A program made the position numbers and the translations under genes. Shown in pieces: positions 61,783-64,000 of a stretch of DNA of 64,000 nucleotides; the first letter of the stretch is position 1, and every line of letters starts with the position of its first letter. This DNA comes from Caulobacter radicis (GTDB taxonomy: Bacteria; Pseudomonadota; Alphaproteobacteria; Caulobacterales; Caulobacteraceae): positions 62,001-126,000 of the forward strand of contig NZ_QDKO01000030.1 in NCBI RefSeq assembly GCF_003094615.1. The letters are read 5' to 3'. Under the pieces are notes generated by a model. It was not told the DNA's origin. It ran no database searches and saw only the letters and a list, made by a program, of their open reading frames with translations.

Positions 61783-63320
61783 TAGATTACCCCCTCCATC
61801 TCCCCCGCCGGGCTCGTCCGCCGGTGCGCCAGGGCTTCGGCCACGTGAACCCGCTTCACCGAGTCCGCGCCTTCGAGGTCGGCGATGGTGCGGGCCAGGC
61901 GCAGGGTGCGGGTCCAGCCGCGGGCGCTGATGCGGCCGGCTTCGGCGGCGCGGGTCAGCAGGGCGCGGCCGGCTTCGTCGAGGGCGCAGATGCGGTCCAG
62001 CAGTTCGCCCTCGGCCCGGCCGTTCAGTGTCTCGGGCGTTCCGGGCATGACGTCTTCGGCGCGCTGCGCCTGAAGCCGGCGGGCGGCCGCGACGCGGGCG
62101 GCGACCTCGGCCGAGCCCTCGCTGGCGGCGGGCAAGGCGAGGTCGGCGGCGGTGACGGCGGGCATGTCGACGGCCAGGTCGATGCGGTCCATCAGCGGTC
62201 CCGACACCCGGCCCTGATAGTCGCGGATGCAGCGCGGGGCCTTGCCGCAGGCGCCGCGTCCGGCGCCGCCGTGGCCGCAGCGGCAGGGGTTCATCGCCGC
62301 CACCAGCTGCACCCGGGCCGGATAGCGGATGTGGGCGTTGGCGCGGGCGACCATCACCTCGCCCGTTTCCAGCGGCGCGCGCAGGCTGTCCAAGGCCTGG
62401 ACGCCGAATTCAGGGAGTTCATCAAGGAACAGCACGCCGTTATGAGCCAGCGACACCTCGCCGGGCTTGGCGCGCAGGCCGCCGCCGGTGAGGGCGGCCA
62501 TACTGGCGCTGTGGTGCGGGCTGCGGAAGGGCCGGGCCCTGGTCAGCGCGCCCCTGGCGATCAGCCCGGCCACCGAATGGACCATCGAGGTCTCCAGCAG
62601 CTCCTGCGAGGTCAGGGGCGGCAGCAGGCCGGGCAGGCGCTGGGCCAGCATCGACTTGCCCGAGCCCGGCGGGCCGACGAACAAGAGGTTGTGGCCGCCG
62701 GCCGCGGCGATCTCCAGCGCCCGCTTGCCCTGTTCCTGACCCTTGACGTCGCGCAGGTCTTTCGCCCGTTCGCCCTCGATCACCGGACCCGGCGCGGGCG
62801 AGCCCAGGACCTGGCTGCCGCGAAAATGGTTGATCAGCGCCACCAGCGAGCGGGGCGCCAGGATCCGCGTGCCGCCGGCCCAGGCCGCCTCGGGCCCGCA
62901 GGCCTCGGGGCAGATCAGTCCCAGGTCCATGGACCCGGCCGCCATGGCCGCGGGCAGGGCGCCGGCGCAGGCGACGATGCGGCCGTCCAGCGACAGCTCG
63001 CCCATGGCCGCCCAGCCGTCCAGCGCGTCGGGCGGGATCACGCCCATGACGCCCAGCAGCGCCAGGGCGATGGGCAGGTCGAAATGGGTGCCCTCCTTGG
63101 GCAGGTCGGCGGGAGCCAGGTTGGCGACGATGCGCTTGCCCGGCATCGACAGGCCAAGCCCCGCGAAGGCCCCGCGCACCCGCTCCCGGCTCTCGGCCAC
63201 GGCCTTGTCGGGCAGGCCGACGACAGCGAAGGCGACGACGCCGCCGGTCAGCTGCACCTCGACGTCGACGCGGCGCGCCTCGACGCCCTCGAATGCAACC
63301 GTGACGACCTTTGCCGCCAT
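61782..63320 (-). CDS. yifB: YifB/ComM family Mg-chelatase-like AAA+ ATPase
   Basis: 512 residues from the ATG at 63320. N-terminal Lon-protease-like domain (VTVAFEGVEARRVDVEVQLT), Mg-chelatase ATPase with GPPGSGKSMLAQRLPG (Walker A), FLDELPEF (Walker B) and NPCRCGHGGAGRGACG cysteine cluster, then RVSGPLMDRIDL and a C-terminal helical domain. ComM homologues drive branch migration of recombining DNA during natural transformation. Confidence 0.95.
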   Translation of the reverse strand: MAAKVVTVAFEGVEARRVDVEVQLTGGVVAFAVVGLPDKAVAESRERVRGAFAGLGLSMPGKRIVANLAPADLPKEGTHFDLPIALALLGVMGVIPPDALDGWAAMGELSLDGRIVACAGALPAAMAAGSMDLGLICPEACGPEAAWAGGTRILAPRSLVALINHFRGSQVLGSPAPGPVIEGERAKDLRDVKGQEQGKRALEIAAAGGHNLLFVGPPGSGKSMLAQRLPGLLPPLTSQELLETSMVHSVAGLIARGALTRARPFRSPHHSASMAALTGGGLRAKPGEVSLAHNGVLFLDELPEFGVQALDSLRAPLETGEVMVARANAHIRYPARVQLVAAMNPCRCGHGGAGRGACGKAPRCIRDYQGRVSGPLMDRIDLAVDMPAVTAADLALPAASEGSAEVAARVAAARRLQAQRAEDVMPGTPETLNGRAEGELLDRICALDEAGRALLTRAAEAGRISARGWTRTLRLARTIADLEGADSVKRVHVAEALAHRRTSPAGEMEGVI

Positions 63321-63441
63321 CGTTCCCCCTGAAACAACGTTCGACTTATCCACAAGCCAAGCATGGCTGTCGGCTCGGAGCAAGAACGAAAAATGAACGT
63401 TTCAGGAAAGTGTGACGATTCAGTCGTCTACGGCGACTTCC

Positions 63442-64000
63442 TCAAGCAGGGGTTGATCGGATGGTTTCGATCCGATCCCAGAGCACCGCGGCGGCGTCGA
63501 TGCCGCTGAACCGCTTGAGCTGCTGGGCCCCGGTGGGCGAGGTGACGTTGATCTCGGTCAGGTAGTCGCCGATCACGTCGATGCCGACGAACAGCAGGCC
63601 GCGCTTCTTCAGTTCAGGGCCGATGATGGCGCACAGTTCCTTGTCGCGAGCGGTCAGCTCGACGGCCTCGGCGCGGCCGCCGACGCGCAGGTTCGAGCGC
63701 ACCTGGCCGGCGGCCGGCACGCGGTTGATCGCGCCGACCGGCTCGCCGTCGACCAGCAGGACGCGCTTGTCGCCTTTGCTGACGGCCGGGACGAACTTCT
63801 GGGCGATGACCTGCTCGCGGCCGATCATCGCGTGCAGTTCTAGGAGGGCGTCGAGATTGGGATCGTCCGCCAGCAGACGAGCCACGCCCGAGCCGCCGCC
63901 GCCGTAGAGGGGCTTGAGCACGATGTCGCCGTGACGGGCGCGGAAGTCGTAGATCGCCTCGTGGTCCGACGTGATCAGGGTCGGCGGCTGCACGCCCGGG
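63442..64000 (-). CDS. gshB: Glutathione synthetase, C-terminal part (partial at window edge)
   Basis: The last 186 or so residues of an ATP-grasp enzyme; the start lies beyond base 64000. Motifs: [30 protein letters not shown] (ATP lid), [40 protein letters not shown] (metal-binding GID and EIN) and SPTG. Joins gamma-glutamylcysteine and glycine. Confidence 0.95.
   Translation of the reverse strand, partial: PGVQPPTLITSDHEAIYDFRARHGDIVLKPLYGGGGSGVARLLADDPNLDALLELHAMIGREQVIAQKFVPAVSKGDKRVLLVDGEPVGAINRVPAAGQVRSNLRVGGRAEAVELTARDKELCAIIGPELKKRGLLFVGIDVIGDYLTEINVTSPTGAQQLKRFSGIDAAAVLWDRIETIRSTPA

Noticed and set aside
61824..63332. A 502-codon frame opposite yifB
   Set aside because: Shadow frame with Gly/Gln/His repeats; yifB has all catalytic motifs.

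Overview
The window is high-GC, densely coded chromosomal DNA from an alphaproteobacterium, most likely Caulobacter or a close relative. The main reasons are a soluble hybrid kinase that matches Caulobacter ShkA down to its c-di-GMP contact residues, a TonB-dependent receptor, an AzlCD/Lrp pair, a DUF805 protein, RcnB, and many palindromic intergenic repeats. No rRNA, tRNA, insertion sequence, prophage block or CRISPR array is visible. Almost every long frame opposite a gene is a GC-rich shadow.

Layout. 1-9.3 kb: serine dehydratase, an aldehyde dehydrogenase, an M28 peptidase translationally coupled to a 46-residue protein, a DUF3060 protein, a lipoprotein, an MFS exporter and a coupled pair of unknown membrane proteins. 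9.4-17 kb: TonB receptor, SelO, a small lipoprotein-like peptide, RtcB, then a structured three-hairpin stretch ending in a terminator, then a protein that reads as a three-lobed ricin-type lectin joined to an aerolysin-like beta domain. 17-22.5 kb: a DUF2306 protein, a LytTR regulator and the Tat-exported aldehyde oxidoreductase paoABC. 22.7-27.7 kb: a seven-gene minus-strand operon of two secreted paralogues, an L,D-transpeptidase, two PH-like membrane proteins (one with 14 consecutive CCG codons) and two dienelactone hydrolases. 27.8-32 kb: YchF, a PIN/HTH toxin-antitoxin pair, a Nudix hydrolase and an Rnk/GreA-type protein. 32.3-36.6 kb: a plus-strand series including a pteridine reductase-like SDR, FolB, YjaB and two tandem DUF4870 membrane proteins. 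36.7-45.7 kb: TPR protein, methyltransferase, branched-chain aminotransferase, MarR regulator and an OmpR/EnvZ-type two-component pair split by a repeat element, an endolysin-like protein, HigBA with two operator palindromes, and a TonB C-terminal domain protein. 45.7-53.7 kb: TetR, DUF6881, AzlCD with divergent Lrp, an Old Yellow Enzyme, DUF805, CobS, RcnB, PAP2 and SRPBCC proteins. 54-64 kb: DUF427, a POT peptide transporter, a flavin amine oxidase, AmpG, ShkA, YifB and the 3' part of gshB.

How genes work together. PaoABC would be a periplasmic molybdenum aldehyde oxidase. SDR plus FolB points to pterin chemistry. AzlCD with Lrp points to branched-chain amino acid export. AmpG, the L,D-transpeptidase and the endolysin-like protein touch peptidoglycan. 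ShkA links c-di-GMP to cell-cycle transcription. The least-described items are the lectin/aerolysin-like protein with its upstream structured RNA, and the seven-gene envelope operon.
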